Source: Oscillospiraceae bacterium
Lineage (GTDB): Bacteria; Bacillota; Clostridia; Oscillospirales; Ruminococcaceae
Assembly: GCA_009783205.1 (NCBI GenBank)
Contig: WRHO01000009.1
Span: forward strand, 1 to 61,946
DNA: 61,946 bases
Direction: 5' to 3'
Below the pieces are notes generated by a model. It saw only the letters and a program-made list of their open reading frames with translations. It searched no databases and was not told the DNA's origin. Made by a program: the position numbers and the translations under genes. This document shows, piece after piece, positions 1 to 8,749 of the stretch (positions within the stretch are counted from its first letter, which is position 1; every line of letters begins with the position of its first letter).

Positions 1-176
1 CTCCAAAAATGGTAATTATTAGGGCAAATTTTTTAGCGTTAATGAAACATTGGCTCATATCGGCAGTCAATTTTGCCCCCTTTTTCTTCGCGTTTTCATT
101 GGAAAAGGAATAACGCTAAACCCGCAAACCCTTGTATTCATCGGGGTTTAGTGGTTTTAGCGTTATTATACCATAA
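1..176. other. Non-coding start of window with repeated 10-mer
   Basis: No convincing gene. The 10-mer TTTAGCGTTA occurs forward at 32-41, reverse-complemented at 111-120 and forward again at 156-165, and GGGCAAA...TTTTGCCC arms lie around 22-78. It directly abuts the truncated recombinase at 177. It could be an end of a mobile element or a recombinase core region. Nothing in the sequence proves this. Confidence 0.25.
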
Positions 177-780
177 GGAGAGATTATTCCGTTGATGTGG
201 TCGGATATGGATTTGGCAAATAGAACGATTACAGTGAATAAATCGGTGGAAATGATACACGGAAAGCCTGTTGTTAAGAATGCAACCAAAACGGTGGCAG
301 GAATGCGGACGGTGCATATCCCTCAATTATTAGCGGATTTCCTCAAAAAAGAAAAAAAGACATCGCTTTTGGTATGTACAAGTGCCAAAAATGAAATGTT
401 CACACATTCTGCTTGGAAATGCTTGTGGGAGAGCTATTTAACAGATTTAAACTTAAAATACGGTGATTTTAGTAACTGTATTGAAACAAGAGGGGAAGCC
501 CCGGCAAAATATGCCCCTCGGAAAGCCCCGTTTGTTATTCCGAAATTTACGGCTCACTGGCTTCGTCATACCTTTATAACACTGATGTACTTTGCAGGGG
601 TTGATATTCTAACCGCGAAAGAACAGGCGGGTCATAAAAGATATAAAAGTAACTATGGAGATTTACACGCATTTAGATAAACAATTCAAGAGGAAATCAA
701 TGAGTAAACTCGATGACTTTTTATGTAGGGATTATTCGGAAATACAGAGCGTAGGGGTGTCAAAAGGGGTGTCAAATTAA
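177..780 (+). pseudogene. Tyrosine recombinase (phage/ICE integrase), truncated and frameshifted
   Basis: C-terminal catalytic half of a tyrosine site-specific recombinase. The frame opens directly after a stop (TAA 174-176) with GEIIPLMWSDMDL, normally internal in integrases, so the N-terminal and core-binding domains are missing. The box II motif HWLRHTF lies at about 557-577. The frame then reaches GHK at the AAAA run 636-639 and shifts. Removing one A restores GHKDIKVTMEIYTHLD, with the nucleophilic Tyr, and the frame continues to the stop at 778-780. Uncorrected, the protein ends at 680 without the catalytic Tyr. Only a non-standard TTG at 192 could start it. Most likely a decayed integrase; one extra A could also be a sequencing error. 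Confidence 0.8.
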
Positions 781-830
781 TTTCTCCGCCTATTGACAAA
801 ACGCCGTTTACATGATATACTCTGCAATGA

Positions 831-903
831 CTGCTCGTAGCGTAATGGATAACGCACCAGACTCCGACTCTGGGGACTGCGAGTTCGACTCTCGCCGAGC
901 AGG
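831..903 (+). tRNA. tRNA-Arg (anticodon CCG)
   Basis: Cloverleaf read by eye. The acceptor CTGCTCG (831-837) pairs with CGAGCAG (896-902). The D arm is GCG...CGC, the anticodon stem CCAGA/TCTGG has loop CTCCGAC giving anticodon CCG, and the T arm GCGAG/CTCGC has loop TTCGACT. The discriminator base is G903 and no CCA is encoded. It decodes CGG. A strong hairpin follows. Confidence 0.93.
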
Positions 904-912
904 TGAACTATT

Positions 913-948
913 AAAAAGCCTTTGTTTACGTGAAAACAAAGGCTTTTT
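913..948. terminator. Bidirectional terminator between tRNA-Arg and purK
   Basis: Perfect 15-bp inverted repeat (913-927 with 934-948), stem AAAAAGCCTTTGTTT with a 6-nt loop. It has an A-run on one side and a T-run on the other, so it can end both the tRNA transcript and the convergent purEK transcript. Confidence 0.88.
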
Positions 949-951
949 ACA

Positions 952-2103
952 TTAAACGCCGACTACCTTAACAAACTTTTTTAACTCATTAGCGCGGATA
1001 ATCGCCACATCGAGGTTGGGGTCGACAACGGTAAAATGCCCCATTTTTCGCCCCGCCTTAGCCTCACTTTTACCGTAAATGTGCAAATGTGCTTTGGGAA
1101 CCAAGTAGGCTTTTTCGAGTCCCTCAACCCTCGCAACACCATCGCTTTCGCTTAAAAGATTTACCATAACCGTAGGTTGAATCAATTTGGTACAGCCGAG
1201 CGGAAGCCCGACAATCGCACGAATATGATTCTCAAATTGGTTGGCGAAACACCCCTCAATAGTATAATGTCCCGAGTTGTGCGGGCGGGGGGCGACCTCG
1301 TTCACACATACCTTTCCGCTTTTTGTCACAAAAAGCTCGACGCAAAATGTCCCTACCCCCGCAAAAACGTCCATAACCTCGAGAGCAATACTTGTTGCTT
1401 TTGTGGTCATCATTAAATCAATTCTCGCGGGTACAATTGTTGTGTCGAGAATACTGTTGCGGTGGATATTCTCGGCGATTGGATAAGCGGTAGCCTTTCC
1501 GTCGATTCCGCGACAGGCTATAACGGATATCTCCATTTCAAAATCGACGTATTTCTCGGCAATAAGCTCCTCCCCGGAGTTGCCGCCCAATCGCTCGAAC
1601 GCGGCTTCAATATCCGCTTCTTCGTTAATAAGCGCGTTCCCCTTTCCGTCATAACCGCCGGTTGCGGACTTAAGCATAATGGGGAAACCGAATTCACCGA
1701 TTAACTCATGTATCTCTTCGGTATTTGTCACCTTCTCAAACCGAGGGACAAGTATACCGTTTTCGCGCAAAATTGTCTTTTGCGCGAATTTATTTTGTAT
1801 CGTTTTAAGACTCGCAACGGACGGGTAAACCGTATGCCCCGTCTGTTCGAGTTCTTCTAATGCGGCGGCATTAATATGCTCAAACTCATAGGTTATAACA
1901 TTGACCTTTTCGGCGAGTTCAAAATAACTTTCGGTTTTATCGAAATCGGCTACTATATGCTCGTCACAGATACTGTGCGCGGGACAGTCGGGGGTGGGGT
2001 CGAGAACGGCTACATAAAAGCCTAATCTTTTTGCCTCGAGAATCATCATTTTCCCGAGCTGTCCCCCCCCTATTATTCCTATTTTTTTATCAATAATGCT
2101 CAT
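952..2103 (-). CDS. purK: N5-carboxyaminoimidazole ribonucleotide synthase
   Basis: ATP-grasp enzyme of de novo purine synthesis. It carboxylates AIR with bicarbonate and ATP to N5-CAIR, the substrate of PurE. At 383 residues it is of normal length. The N-terminus carries the PurK signature [19 protein letters not shown], the middle has the ATP-grasp segment [11 protein letters not shown] and the later [13 protein letters not shown] motif typical of PurK. It is the second gene of purE-purK; the reading frames overlap by 14 bp (2090-2103), implying translational coupling. The stop sits 4 bp from the terminator stem shared with tRNA-Arg. No other pur genes are in the window. Confidence 0.96.
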   Translation of the reverse strand: MSIIDKKIGIIGGGQLGKMMILEAKRLGFYVAVLDPTPDCPAHSICDEHIVADFDKTESYFELAEKVNVITYEFEHINAAALEELEQTGHTVYPSVASLKTIQNKFAQKTILRENGILVPRFEKVTNTEEIHELIGEFGFPIMLKSATGGYDGKGNALINEEADIEAAFERLGGNSGEELIAEKYVDFEMEISVIACRGIDGKATAYPIAENIHRNSILDTTIVPARIDLMMTTKATSIALEVMDVFAGVGTFCVELFVTKSGKVCVNEVAPRPHNSGHYTIEGCFANQFENHIRAIVGLPLGCTKLIQPTVMVNLLSESDGVARVEGLEKAYLVPKAHLHIYGKSEAKAGRKMGHFTVVDPNLDVAIIRANELKKFVKVVGV

Positions 2104-2587
2104 ATCCCGTTTTATCCAATCTTTCTATTTTTTCATTAACCATATTCACGAGATTATTCTTATAATCCCGAAGCCTTGCGCTTATTTTTGAATCGGATAC
2201 CGATAAAATCGACGCCGCTAATATCCCCGCATTTTTTGCGCCGTTAATTGCGACCGTTGCGACGGGTATCCCCGGCGGCATTTGTACAATAGAGTAGAGC
2301 GAATCTACCCCGTTCAACGTCTTGGTTTTAATAGGGACGCCAATCACCGGAAGGGTGGTTATCGAGGCAACCATTCCCGGAAGGTGCGCCGCGCCGCCCG
2401 CCCCCGCTATAATCACCGAGAACCCGCGCTCTGTCGCAGTTTCGGCGTATTCGTAAAGTCTCTTTGGGGTTCGGTGTGCGGAAACGATTGTTATTTCATA
2501 AGAAATGTCCACTTCATCGAGAAACTCCGCCGCCTCTTTCATTACGGGCAAATCGGAATCGCTTCCCATTATAATCGCAACTTTCAT
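2090..2587 (-). CDS. purE: N5-carboxyaminoimidazole ribonucleotide mutase
   Basis: Class I PurE (165 residues) converts N5-CAIR to CAIR in purine synthesis. Visible signatures are the phosphate-binding [10 protein letters not shown] at residues 8-17 and the SAHRTP loop at about 36-41. It is followed by purK with a 14-bp overlap. The transcript probably starts near 2699 from a TTGACT-17-TTTAAT promoter, so its leader would contain the 74-bp palindromic element at 2602-2675. The Shine-Dalgarno is weak (AGTGAG about 5 nt upstream). Confidence 0.96.
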   Translation of the reverse strand: MKVAIIMGSDSDLPVMKEAAEFLDEVDISYEITIVSAHRTPKRLYEYAETATERGFSVIIAGAGGAAHLPGMVASITTLPVIGVPIKTKTLNGVDSLYSIVQMPPGIPVATVAINGAKNAGILAASILSVSDSKISARLRDYKNNLVNMVNEKIERLDKTGYEHY

Positions 2588-2601
2588 ATATGCTCACTTT
2601 T

Positions 2602-2675
2602 AGAAGCTGTATTCACAGACATCACCGCTCATCTTTCGGCGAATTTTAAACGATTCGTCTATGAACACAACTTCT
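2602..2675. repeat. Composite palindromic element, shell A, short form (74 bp)
   Basis: Imperfect terminal inverted repeats: left AGAAGCTGTATTCACAGAC, and the right end reads AGAAGTTGTGTTCATAGAC on the other strand. The middle is CACCGCTCATCTTTCGGCGAATTTT then AAACGATTC. The same shell occurs at 6588-6749, where an extra core of about 88 bp sits between GCGAATTTT and TTTAAACGATTC. This copy lies in the probable 5' leader of purE. Confidence 0.85.
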
Positions 2676-2705
2676 TATCCTTCACTTTTATTAGCCACTA
2701 ATACT

Positions 2706-2762
2706 ATTAAACAACATTTTTAAAAAAAAGTCAATGACAAATAACAAATATTATGATATACT
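2706..2762. promoter_or_regulatory. Divergent promoters purE (minus) and glnN (plus)
   Basis: Plus strand: ATGACA (2734-2739), 17 nt, TATACT (2757-2762), driving the type III glutamine synthetase. Minus strand: TTGACT (2729-2734), 17 nt, TTTAAT (2706-2711), for purE. The two -35 boxes share a base at 2734, so the polymerases would compete. The plus promoter is closer to consensus. Confidence 0.6.
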
Positions 2763-2799
2763 TATAAATGCAATTTTTAATTAATAACGGAGACCAACT

Positions 2800-4914
2800 A
2801 TGAAATTAATTCCCGAATTATTCGGAAGTATGGTGTTTAATGACGCGGTTATGCGCGAAAGACTTCCGACAGATATATACGAAGCGTTAAAAAAGACAAT
2901 GCAGGAGGGGTCACATCTAAAACTCGAGGTGGCTAATCACGTTGCCGCCGCAATGAAGGACTGGGCAACGGAAAAGGGCGCGACGCACTATACCCATTGG
3001 TTTCAACCGATGACGGGTATTACCGCCGAAAAACATAACGGCTTTGTCACACCGGGGGAAGACGGGAAGGCAATTATGGCTTTTTCGGGGAAATCGCTCG
3101 TGCGCGGGGAATCCGACGCGTCGAGCTTTCCGTCGGGGGGACTTCGCGCAACATTTGAAGCGAGGGGGTACACCGTATGGGACACCACCTCCTACGCCTT
3201 TATAAAAGACGGAAGTCTTTGTATTCCCACCGCATTTTGCTCCTATTCGGGTGAGGCTCTCGACAAGAAAACGCCGTTACTGCGCTCAATGGAGGCGTTG
3301 GATAAACAAGCGGTGCGGGTTTTACGGCTTTTCGGCGATACAAAAGTGAAAAAGGTTACGGCACAGGTTGGCGCGGAACAGGAGTATTTTTTAATCGACA
3401 AAGATGTATACCTTAAACGCCCCGATTTGGTTTATACGGGCAGAACGCTTTTTGGCGCGAGTCCGCCAAAGGGACAGGAGTTGGGCGAGCATTATTTCGG
3501 TAGTCTTAAACCGAGGGTCGCCGCCTTCATGAACGAGCTCGACGATGAGCTTTGGCGGTTGGGTGTATTTGCAAAAACAAAGCATAACGAAACCGCCCCC
3601 GCGCAGCATGAGCTGGCTACCGTTTATTCCACCGCAAATATCGCGACAGACCATAATCAGATAACTATGGAGGTGATGCGTATTGTTGCGAATCGACACA
3701 ACTTAGCCTGTCTCCTTCACGAAAAGCCGTTCAAAGGGGTGAGCGGGAGCGGAAAACATAATAACTGGTCATTATCCTCGGACGACGGAACAAATTTGCT
3801 TAACCCGGGGAAAACGCCGGGCGAGAACCCAAAATTTTTGCTTTTCCTCACCGCCGTTATAAAAGCGGTAAGCCAATATCGCGACGTTTTAAGGGCTTCG
3901 GCGGCGAGCGCAGATAACGACCACCGTCTCGGCGCAGATGAAGCTCCGCCGGCAATTATGTCAATCTTTTTGGGAGAAGAGCTGACGGCTATTTTAGACT
4001 CTTTTGAAAAGGGGAAAAATTATCGCGACACAGAGCGCGTATCCATGGAGACGGGGGTAACGGCGTTGCCGCATTTTCTGCGCGATAAGACCGACCGCAA
4101 CCGTACTTCGCCGTTTGCGTTCACGGGCAACAAGTTTGAGTTTCGTATGCTCGGCTCCGCGTCGTCGGTTGCAGAGCCTAATATCGCTTTAAACACGGCG
4201 GTTGCCGAGGTTTTAAGAGAGTTTGCAGATGAGCTTGAGGGTTGTGACGACCTTACGCTCGCACTCGATGAGCTTATCAAAAGGACGTATAAGGAGCATA
4301 AGCGGATTGTTTTTAACGGCGACAATTATTCCGAGGAATGGCTTGTTGAATCCAAACAAAGAGGGCTTTCAAATATTAAATCGACGGTTGACGCATTAGA
4401 GGCGTATGTCGGCAAAAATAGCGTCGCGCTTTTCGCAAAACACGGCGTTTTCACCGAAAATGAACTCAAATCCCGATACGAAATATTGATGGAGAGCTAT
4501 TGCAAAACGGTTCGCGTCGAAGCACTCACCATGCTTGACCTTACTCGCGGCGAGATTATCCCCGCCTGTATCCGTTATCAAAACGAATTGGCGGGGCTTC
4601 TCAAGCAAAAGGGCGAGATAAACAAGCTATACAACATTACTTCCGATTGTGAACTCGAAAAATATTTATTAAAGAGTCTTTCCGACCTTTCCGCAAAGCT
4701 ATTGCAGAGGCTGACCGCTTTAGAGATGAGGGTTAACGAATACGCTTCAAATCTCGGTAACGACGGCGTATGCTTAAAGGCATTGTTTTGTCGCGATAAA
4801 ATATATACGGCAATGTCGGAATTACGCGAGGTTGCCGACGAGATTGAGGCTTTAACCGCAAAAAGCTTTCAATCCCTCCCTTCTTACGGGGAAATGTTGT
4901 TCAGTGTTTGCTGA
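2800..4914 (+). CDS. glnN: Glutamine synthetase type III
   Basis: ATP-dependent glutamate-ammonia ligase of the GSIII family, the large form found in Bacteroidetes, cyanobacteria and many Clostridia; 704 residues fits. GSIII landmarks are the N-terminal LFGSMVFND, the metal/glutamate region [32 protein letters not shown], the ATP-side GSGKHNNWS and [13 protein letters not shown]. It is monocistronic, with GGAG about 9 nt before ATG and its own promoter at 2734-2762. It ends convergently with the Na/Pi gene (14-bp overlap of 3' ends). Likely the main ammonium assimilation enzyme here; no PII or GlnR gene is nearby. Confidence 0.95.
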   Translation: MKLIPELFGSMVFNDAVMRERLPTDIYEALKKTMQEGSHLKLEVANHVAAAMKDWATEKGATHYTHWFQPMTGITAEKHNGFVTPGEDGKAIMAFSGKSLVRGESDASSFPSGGLRATFEARGYTVWDTTSYAFIKDGSLCIPTAFCSYSGEALDKKTPLLRSMEALDKQAVRVLRLFGDTKVKKVTAQVGAEQEYFLIDKDVYLKRPDLVYTGRTLFGASPPKGQELGEHYFGSLKPRVAAFMNELDDELWRLGVFAKTKHNETAPAQHELATVYSTANIATDHNQITMEVMRIVANRHNLACLLHEKPFKGVSGSGKHNNWSLSSDDGTNLLNPGKTPGENPKFLLFLTAVIKAVSQYRDVLRASAASADNDHRLGADEAPPAIMSIFLGEELTAILDSFEKGKNYRDTERVSMETGVTALPHFLRDKTDRNRTSPFAFTGNKFEFRMLGSASSVAEPNIALNTAVAEVLREFADELEGCDDLTLALDELIKRTYKEHKRIVFNGDNYSEEWLVESKQRGLSNIKSTVDALEAYVGKNSVALFAKHGVFTENELKSRYEILMESYCKTVRVEALTMLDLTRGEIIPACIRYQNELAGLLKQKGEINKLYNITSDCELEKYLLKSLSDLSAKLLQRLTALEMRVNEYASNLGNDGVCLKALFCRDKIYTAMSELREVADEIEALTAKSFQSLPSYGEMLFSVC

Positions 4915-6553
4915 TAGCCTGTTTTATTCGTCGCGCATGAAGCGAGGTAACAATATTTTTTGCGTGGTCGGAGATTCTTTCTAAATCCGAGAGCATATTG
5001 ACGAACAGCATACCCGAGGTCGGCGTACAAACACCTTCGTTAAGGCGGAGAATGTGGTTGTCTGTGAATTGTTCAACCTCTTCGTCAACCTCTTCCTCTT
5101 TTGTATCAATTCTGTCGATTTCTTCTTGATTATACACCTGTTCCGAGAAATATTTGATTGAACTTTCTATGACGTTTTCTACGTCGGTGGTAAGCTTTTT
5201 CAATTCGTCGACCGCATCCTGTGAAAACATTTTCTTTTCTTCAATAAAAGGAATACTAAACTCCATAATGTTTTCGGCGTGGTCGCCGATTCGCTCAATA
5301 TCGTTGACTATATGAAAGAATGAGCCGATTAACTTTCGGTCGTTGCTTTCTAATTCGAGGGTGTTAATTCTTATTAAGTATTTGGTTATTTCGTGGTTTA
5401 AAAAGTTGATTAATTCTTCGTTTTTCTTAATTTTCTCAACATTTTTTGTGTCTCGGTTAAGGAACATATCTACCGAAAGCCTATAATTGTCGAGCGCGAG
5501 CTTTGCCATTCGTTCAACCTCGAGACGGGTTTGTTCGACGGCAATATGCGGCATACTGAATATACGCGAGTCGAGGTGGAGCAGTCGCTTTGTCGACATT
5601 TCGTCTTCCTTAACGGGAATTACAAAATTAGCGATTTTCACAAGTACGTTAGCGAACGGGAAAAGTAAAACAACCATAGCGACCTTAAATATTACCGTCG
5701 CGACCGCTATTTGCCGTCCTATATCGTCCCCGATTAAATTTTTAAGGAAATCAACATAGCCGAGCGGAAGAATCGTTATAACGGCGAATACAACTGTACC
5801 TATAGTATTGAAACAGAAATGCACAACCGATACCCGCTTTGCCGCTCTCGACGCGCCGACGGATGCAATTATTGCCGTGACACAGGTTCCTATGCAGGCA
5901 CCGTATATCATGTATATCCCGCTGTCTAATGTCAGAATCCCGCTATTCCCCAAAACGATTAATATGCCGATTGTTGCCGATGAGCTTTGTATAAGCGCAG
6001 TGAACAAAAGCCCCAAGAATATTCCGAGGAACGGGTTTTGTACCTTTTCAAATAAAGCCAACGCCGATTCATTATCCGCGAGAGGTTTTAATGTGTCGCC
6101 CATCATCGTCATACCGAGGAAGAGTATTCCGAGTCCGCCGATAATGTATCCCGCGTGTTTAAACTTCACCTTTTTTGAGCCGATAATGAGAAGTATTCCC
6201 AATATAACGGCAATCGGCGCGATTTCGGATATTTTCAACGAAACAATAAGCCCCGTGACCGTCGTTCCTATGTTCGCACCCATTATAACGCCTACCGCCT
6301 GTGACAATTGCAGTAGACCCGAGTTTACAAACCCGACGACCATAACGGTGGTAGCCGATGAGCTTTGAATCACCGCCGTTATTAATGTACCCGTTAAAAC
6401 ACCTATAAGTCGATTTTTTGTCACCCATTCGAGTATTTTTTTGAATTTTGAGCCGGCGGCGGCTTCGAGTCCCTCGCCCATTAGCTTCATTCCGTAAAGA
6501 AATAACGCTAATCCGCACCCTACCGTGATGATATCCATTACAACCTTTGGCAT
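4901..6553 (-). CDS. Na+/phosphate symporter with PhoU-like tail
   Basis: NptA/PNaS-family inorganic phosphate:sodium cotransporter (550 residues). The membrane half carries the inverted-repeat signature twice: [17 protein letters not shown] at about residues 59-75 and [17 protein letters not shown] at about 185-200. About eight to nine hydrophobic segments lie within residues 1-315. The remaining 230 residues are soluble and helical with two PhoU-like repeats ([13 protein letters not shown] and [13 protein letters not shown]), which bind metal clusters in PhoU. The transcript probably starts near 6757, so the leader carries the whole 162-bp palindromic element at 6588-6749. Confidence 0.93.
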   Translation of the reverse strand: MPKVVMDIITVGCGLALFLYGMKLMGEGLEAAAGSKFKKILEWVTKNRLIGVLTGTLITAVIQSSSATTVMVVGFVNSGLLQLSQAVGVIMGANIGTTVTGLIVSLKISEIAPIAVILGILLIIGSKKVKFKHAGYIIGGLGILFLGMTMMGDTLKPLADNESALALFEKVQNPFLGIFLGLLFTALIQSSSATIGILIVLGNSGILTLDSGIYMIYGACIGTCVTAIIASVGASRAAKRVSVVHFCFNTIGTVVFAVITILPLGYVDFLKNLIGDDIGRQIAVATVIFKVAMVVLLFPFANVLVKIANFVIPVKEDEMSTKRLLHLDSRIFSMPHIAVEQTRLEVERMAKLALDNYRLSVDMFLNRDTKNVEKIKKNEELINFLNHEITKYLIRINTLELESNDRKLIGSFFHIVNDIERIGDHAENIMEFSIPFIEEKKMFSQDAVDELKKLTTDVENVIESSIKYFSEQVYNQEEIDRIDTKEEEVDEEVEQFTDNHILRLNEGVCTPTSGMLFVNMLSDLERISDHAKNIVTSLHARRIKQAISKH

Positions 6554-6587
6554 AGCTTTTCTCTCCTTTGAAAATTACCTAAATATT

Positions 6588-6749
6588 AGAAGATGTATTC
6601 ATAGACAGCACCGCTCATCTTTCGGCGAATTTTCCGCCATACTGCGTTAAAAATTTCTTAAATATCCAACGGATATTCGTAAAATTTTTGCCTTGTTTGA
6701 CGAAAAATTCGCTCGAAATTTAAACGATTCGTCTAAGAACACAACTTCT
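6588..6749. repeat. Composite palindromic element, shell A, long form (162 bp)
   Basis: Same outer ends as 2602-2675 (AGAAGATGTATTCATAGAC at the left; matching inverted end at the right) with an inserted core of about 88 bp. The core begins TTTTCCGCCATACTGCGTT, contains the hairpin AATATCC-AAC-GGATATT and ends CCTTGTTTGACGAAAAATTCGC. Its reverse complement is recognisable inside the shell B element at 8582-8742. It lies in the 5' untranslated region of the phosphate symporter. Confidence 0.85.
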
Positions 6750-6762
6750 CAATGACATTATC

Positions 6763-6791
6763 ATTGTATAACAAATATTTTACAAAGTCAA
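6763..6791 (-). promoter_or_regulatory. Promoter of the Na/Pi symporter gene
   Basis: Minus-strand TTGACT (6786-6791), 17 nt, TACAAT (6763-6768). It would start transcription near 6757, just upstream of the palindromic element. Confidence 0.55.
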
Positions 6792-6831
6792 TACATTTGT
6801 AAAAATTGTGTAATGTCTATGTAAATTAAAT

Positions 6832-6861
6832 AAAAACAGCAACCCGAAGGTTGCCGTTTTT
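6832..6861. terminator. Terminator after the dehydrogenase gene
   Basis: Hairpin AAAAACaGCAACC-CGAA-GGTTGCcGTTTTT with one mismatch. Followed on the minus strand by Ts, 16 bp past the stop of the gene at 6877. Confidence 0.8.
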
Positions 6862-6876
6862 ATTTATAGATGTTTC

Positions 6877-8082
6877 CTAATTCACTAAATCGGGATTAAA
6901 GCTTTCAATCCACGGTAAGCCCCATTTGTTCAATTCCCGCATAAACGGGTCGGGGTCAAATTCCTCAATGTTGTAAACGCCCGCTTTGTTCCATTCTCCC
7001 GTCATAACCATCATCGCGCCGAGCATTGCGGGTACGCCCGTCGTGTATGAAACGGCTTGTGACCCGACCTCTTTGTAACATTCTCGGTGGTCACAGATGT
7101 TGTAAACGTAATAATTAACGGGCTTTCCGTCTTTAACCCCTTGTATAATACAACCTATATTCGTTTTACCGATTGTCCGCTCTCCCAACGATGCCGGGTC
7201 GGGCAGAACGGCTTTCAGAAATTGTAGCGGGATTATTTCCCGCCCCTCGTACATTATAGGCTCAATTGAGGTCATTCCGACGTTTTCCAAGCATTTTAAA
7301 TGCGTGAGATAGCTCTGTCCGAAGGTCATAAAAAAGCGTATTCGCTTAATTCCCTTAATATTTTGGGCGAGCGACTCTAACTCTTCATGATAGAGAAGGT
7401 ACATATCCCTTTCCCCTACCCCGTCAAAGCGGTATTCGCGCTTAATCTCCATGGGTGACGTCTCAATCCACTTGCCCGATTCCCAATATCTTCCGTTAGC
7501 CGAAACCTCGCGAATGTTTATTTCCGGGTTAAAATTCGTCGCAAAGGGGTAACCGTGGTCACCCCCGTTACAATCGAGAATGTCGATATACTCTATACTG
7601 TCAAAATAATGTTTCATCGCGTAGGCGCAGAATACGCCGGTAACGCCCGGGTCAAACCCGCTCCCTAAAAGCGCGGTAATTCCCGCATTTTTGAATTTAT
7701 CGCGATATGCCCACTGCCATTTATACTCGAATTTTGCCGTTTCGGGCGGTTCATAATTTGCGGTATCCACATAATGCGTTCGAGTCGCGAGACAGGCGTC
7801 CATAATCGTCAAATCCTGATACGGTAGCGCAAGATTTAATACCACATCGGGGTTAAAGGATTCAATCAGCGCAATCATCTCATCAACATTATCAGCATTT
7901 ACACGGGCGGTATGAATAAGCGTATCCGTAGTTCCCTGTAATTTGCTTTTAAGCGCGTCGCATTTAGATTTTGTCCGAGAGGCAATCATTATTTCTTTAA
8001 AAACGCCGCTATTTTGGCAACATTTGTGAACCGCAACGGACGCAACGCCGCCCGCGCCTATAATCAAACACTTCCCCATCAT
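6877..8082 (-). CDS. Saccharopine dehydrogenase family; carboxynorspermidine dehydrogenase-like
   Basis: NAD(P)-dependent oxidoreductase of the LYS1/saccharopine dehydrogenase family, 401 residues. An N-terminal Rossmann fold carries CLIIGAGGVASVAVHKC. The pattern NLALPYQDLTIMDACL, THYVDTANYEPPE and GSGFDPGVTGVFCAY matches the carboxynorspermidine dehydrogenase branch, which reductively condenses aspartate semialdehyde with diamines in polyamine synthesis. The partner decarboxylase NspC is not in the window, so the exact substrate is inferred. AGGAGG lies about 11 nt before the first ATG. It is the last gene of a minus-strand run after the EF-G-like and membrane-protein genes and is followed by a terminator. 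Confidence 0.82.
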   Translation of the reverse strand: MMGKCLIIGAGGVASVAVHKCCQNSGVFKEIMIASRTKSKCDALKSKLQGTTDTLIHTARVNADNVDEMIALIESFNPDVVLNLALPYQDLTIMDACLATRTHYVDTANYEPPETAKFEYKWQWAYRDKFKNAGITALLGSGFDPGVTGVFCAYAMKHYFDSIEYIDILDCNGGDHGYPFATNFNPEINIREVSANGRYWESGKWIETSPMEIKREYRFDGVGERDMYLLYHEELESLAQNIKGIKRIRFFMTFGQSYLTHLKCLENVGMTSIEPIMYEGREIIPLQFLKAVLPDPASLGERTIGKTNIGCIIQGVKDGKPVNYYVYNICDHRECYKEVGSQAVSYTTGVPAMLGAMMVMTGEWNKAGVYNIEEFDPDPFMRELNKWGLPWIESFNPDLVN

Positions 8083-8100
8083 TAAAAACTAATCCTCCTG

Positions 8101-8147
8101 CACTGTCAACTGTCAATTGTCGTCAATTGTCAACTGTCAACTGTCCG
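8101..8147. repeat. Tandem heptamer repeat (CTGTCAA/TTGTCAA)
   Basis: About six degenerate copies of a 7-bp unit, CTGTCAA or TTGTCAA, fill the gap between two minus-strand genes. The same unit is found at 50315-50385 and 50469-50502. The array starts right after the stop codon at 8148. Confidence 0.88.
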
Positions 8148-8579
8148 TCAGCAGCACGACCCTACGGGAACCTCAGCCGCTCCGTCTGCGGAAAAAGGAA
8201 GAACGCTCGAATGACCGTGACCGTCGTCCCATTCGTCCGGCAAATGCAACAAGCCGTTCACGAGCCTCCCCACGACGCTTTTCCCGTCGACGTTAAAAGC
8301 GATTTTTACCTCGCCGCCATCAAAAGCTCTTGTGTAAGAGCCGCGTTTATTTTTATTGTGCGAAAGATTTGCAACAAATGTGCTGTTTTTCTCATACAGC
8401 TTAACCGTTATACCGCTCGCGGTGTAAACGTCCGCCGCTCCCCGCATAATATTTTGCACAATAAAAAACGCCGATATACCCACCACAGCTAATACACAAG
8501 CAAGAATAACAAGAAATCTGTTGCGTTTTGCTCTTTTTATCGCAAGCTCGCGTCGAGCCCGCTTCTCCGATAAAGACAT
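8148..8579 (-). CDS. Small single-pass membrane protein, unknown
   Basis: Unrecognised, 143 residues from MSLSEKRARR. The first about 20 residues are basic (KRARRELAIKRAKRNR), followed by one membrane span (FLVILACVLAVVGISAFFIV, about 21-40), then about 100 residues outside the membrane with no known motif, ending GSCC. The frame is open further upstream to 8639, but that part lies inside a palindromic repeat. AAGGAG, supplied by the end of that repeat, stands 6 nt before the chosen ATG (8577-8579). It lies between the EF-G-like and dehydrogenase genes, probably in one transcript. Confidence 0.65.
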   Translation of the reverse strand: MSLSEKRARRELAIKRAKRNRFLVILACVLAVVGISAFFIVQNIMRGAADVYTASGITVKLYEKNSTFVANLSHNKNKRGSYTRAFDGGEVKIAFNVDGKSVVGRLVNGLLHLPDEWDDGHGHSSVLPFSADGAAEVPVGSCC

Positions 8580-8581
8580 AT

Positions 8582-8742
8582 TATACTCCTTAACTGCTAA
8601 ATTTTGCGGTGATTTCGCAGAATATTTTTTGTCAGACAAGGCGATTTTTTCGCGAATATACGCTTATATTTAAGAAAAAATCAACGCAGTATGACGGAAA
8701 ATATTCAAAAAACGGTGTAATATTTAGTGGTTAAGGAGTATA
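8582..8742. repeat. Composite palindromic element, shell B, long form (161 bp)
   Basis: Ends are TATACTCCTTAACTGCTAAAT at the left and, inverted, TATACTCCTTAACCACTAAAT at the right. The inside, read on the minus strand, is ATTTTCCGTCATACTGCGTT...TTCTTAAATATAAGCG...GCCTTGTCTGACAAAAAA. That is the same core as in the shell A long form, in the opposite orientation. The shell end supplies AAGGAG for the gene starting at 8579. It fills the gap between the EF-G-like stop and that gene. Confidence 0.85.
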
Positions 8743-8749
8743 TATATAT

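Noticed and set aside
831-903. tRNA-Arg as attachment site of the recombinase
   Set aside because: The recombinase remnant lies on the 5' side of the tRNA. Elements usually join at the 3' end, and no repeat of the tRNA 3' end is seen in the window.
2282-2701. Plus-strand ORF over purE and its leader
   Set aside because: It is the complement of purE and extends into the palindromic repeat, and has no recognisable product.
8101-8147. Short CRISPR array
   Set aside because: The unit is 7 bp with no spacers, and no cas genes are present. It is a tandem heptamer.
8580-8639. Twenty-residue N-terminal extension of the small membrane protein
   Set aside because: It is coded by the palindromic repeat; the repeat end forms the Shine-Dalgarno for the ATG at 8579.
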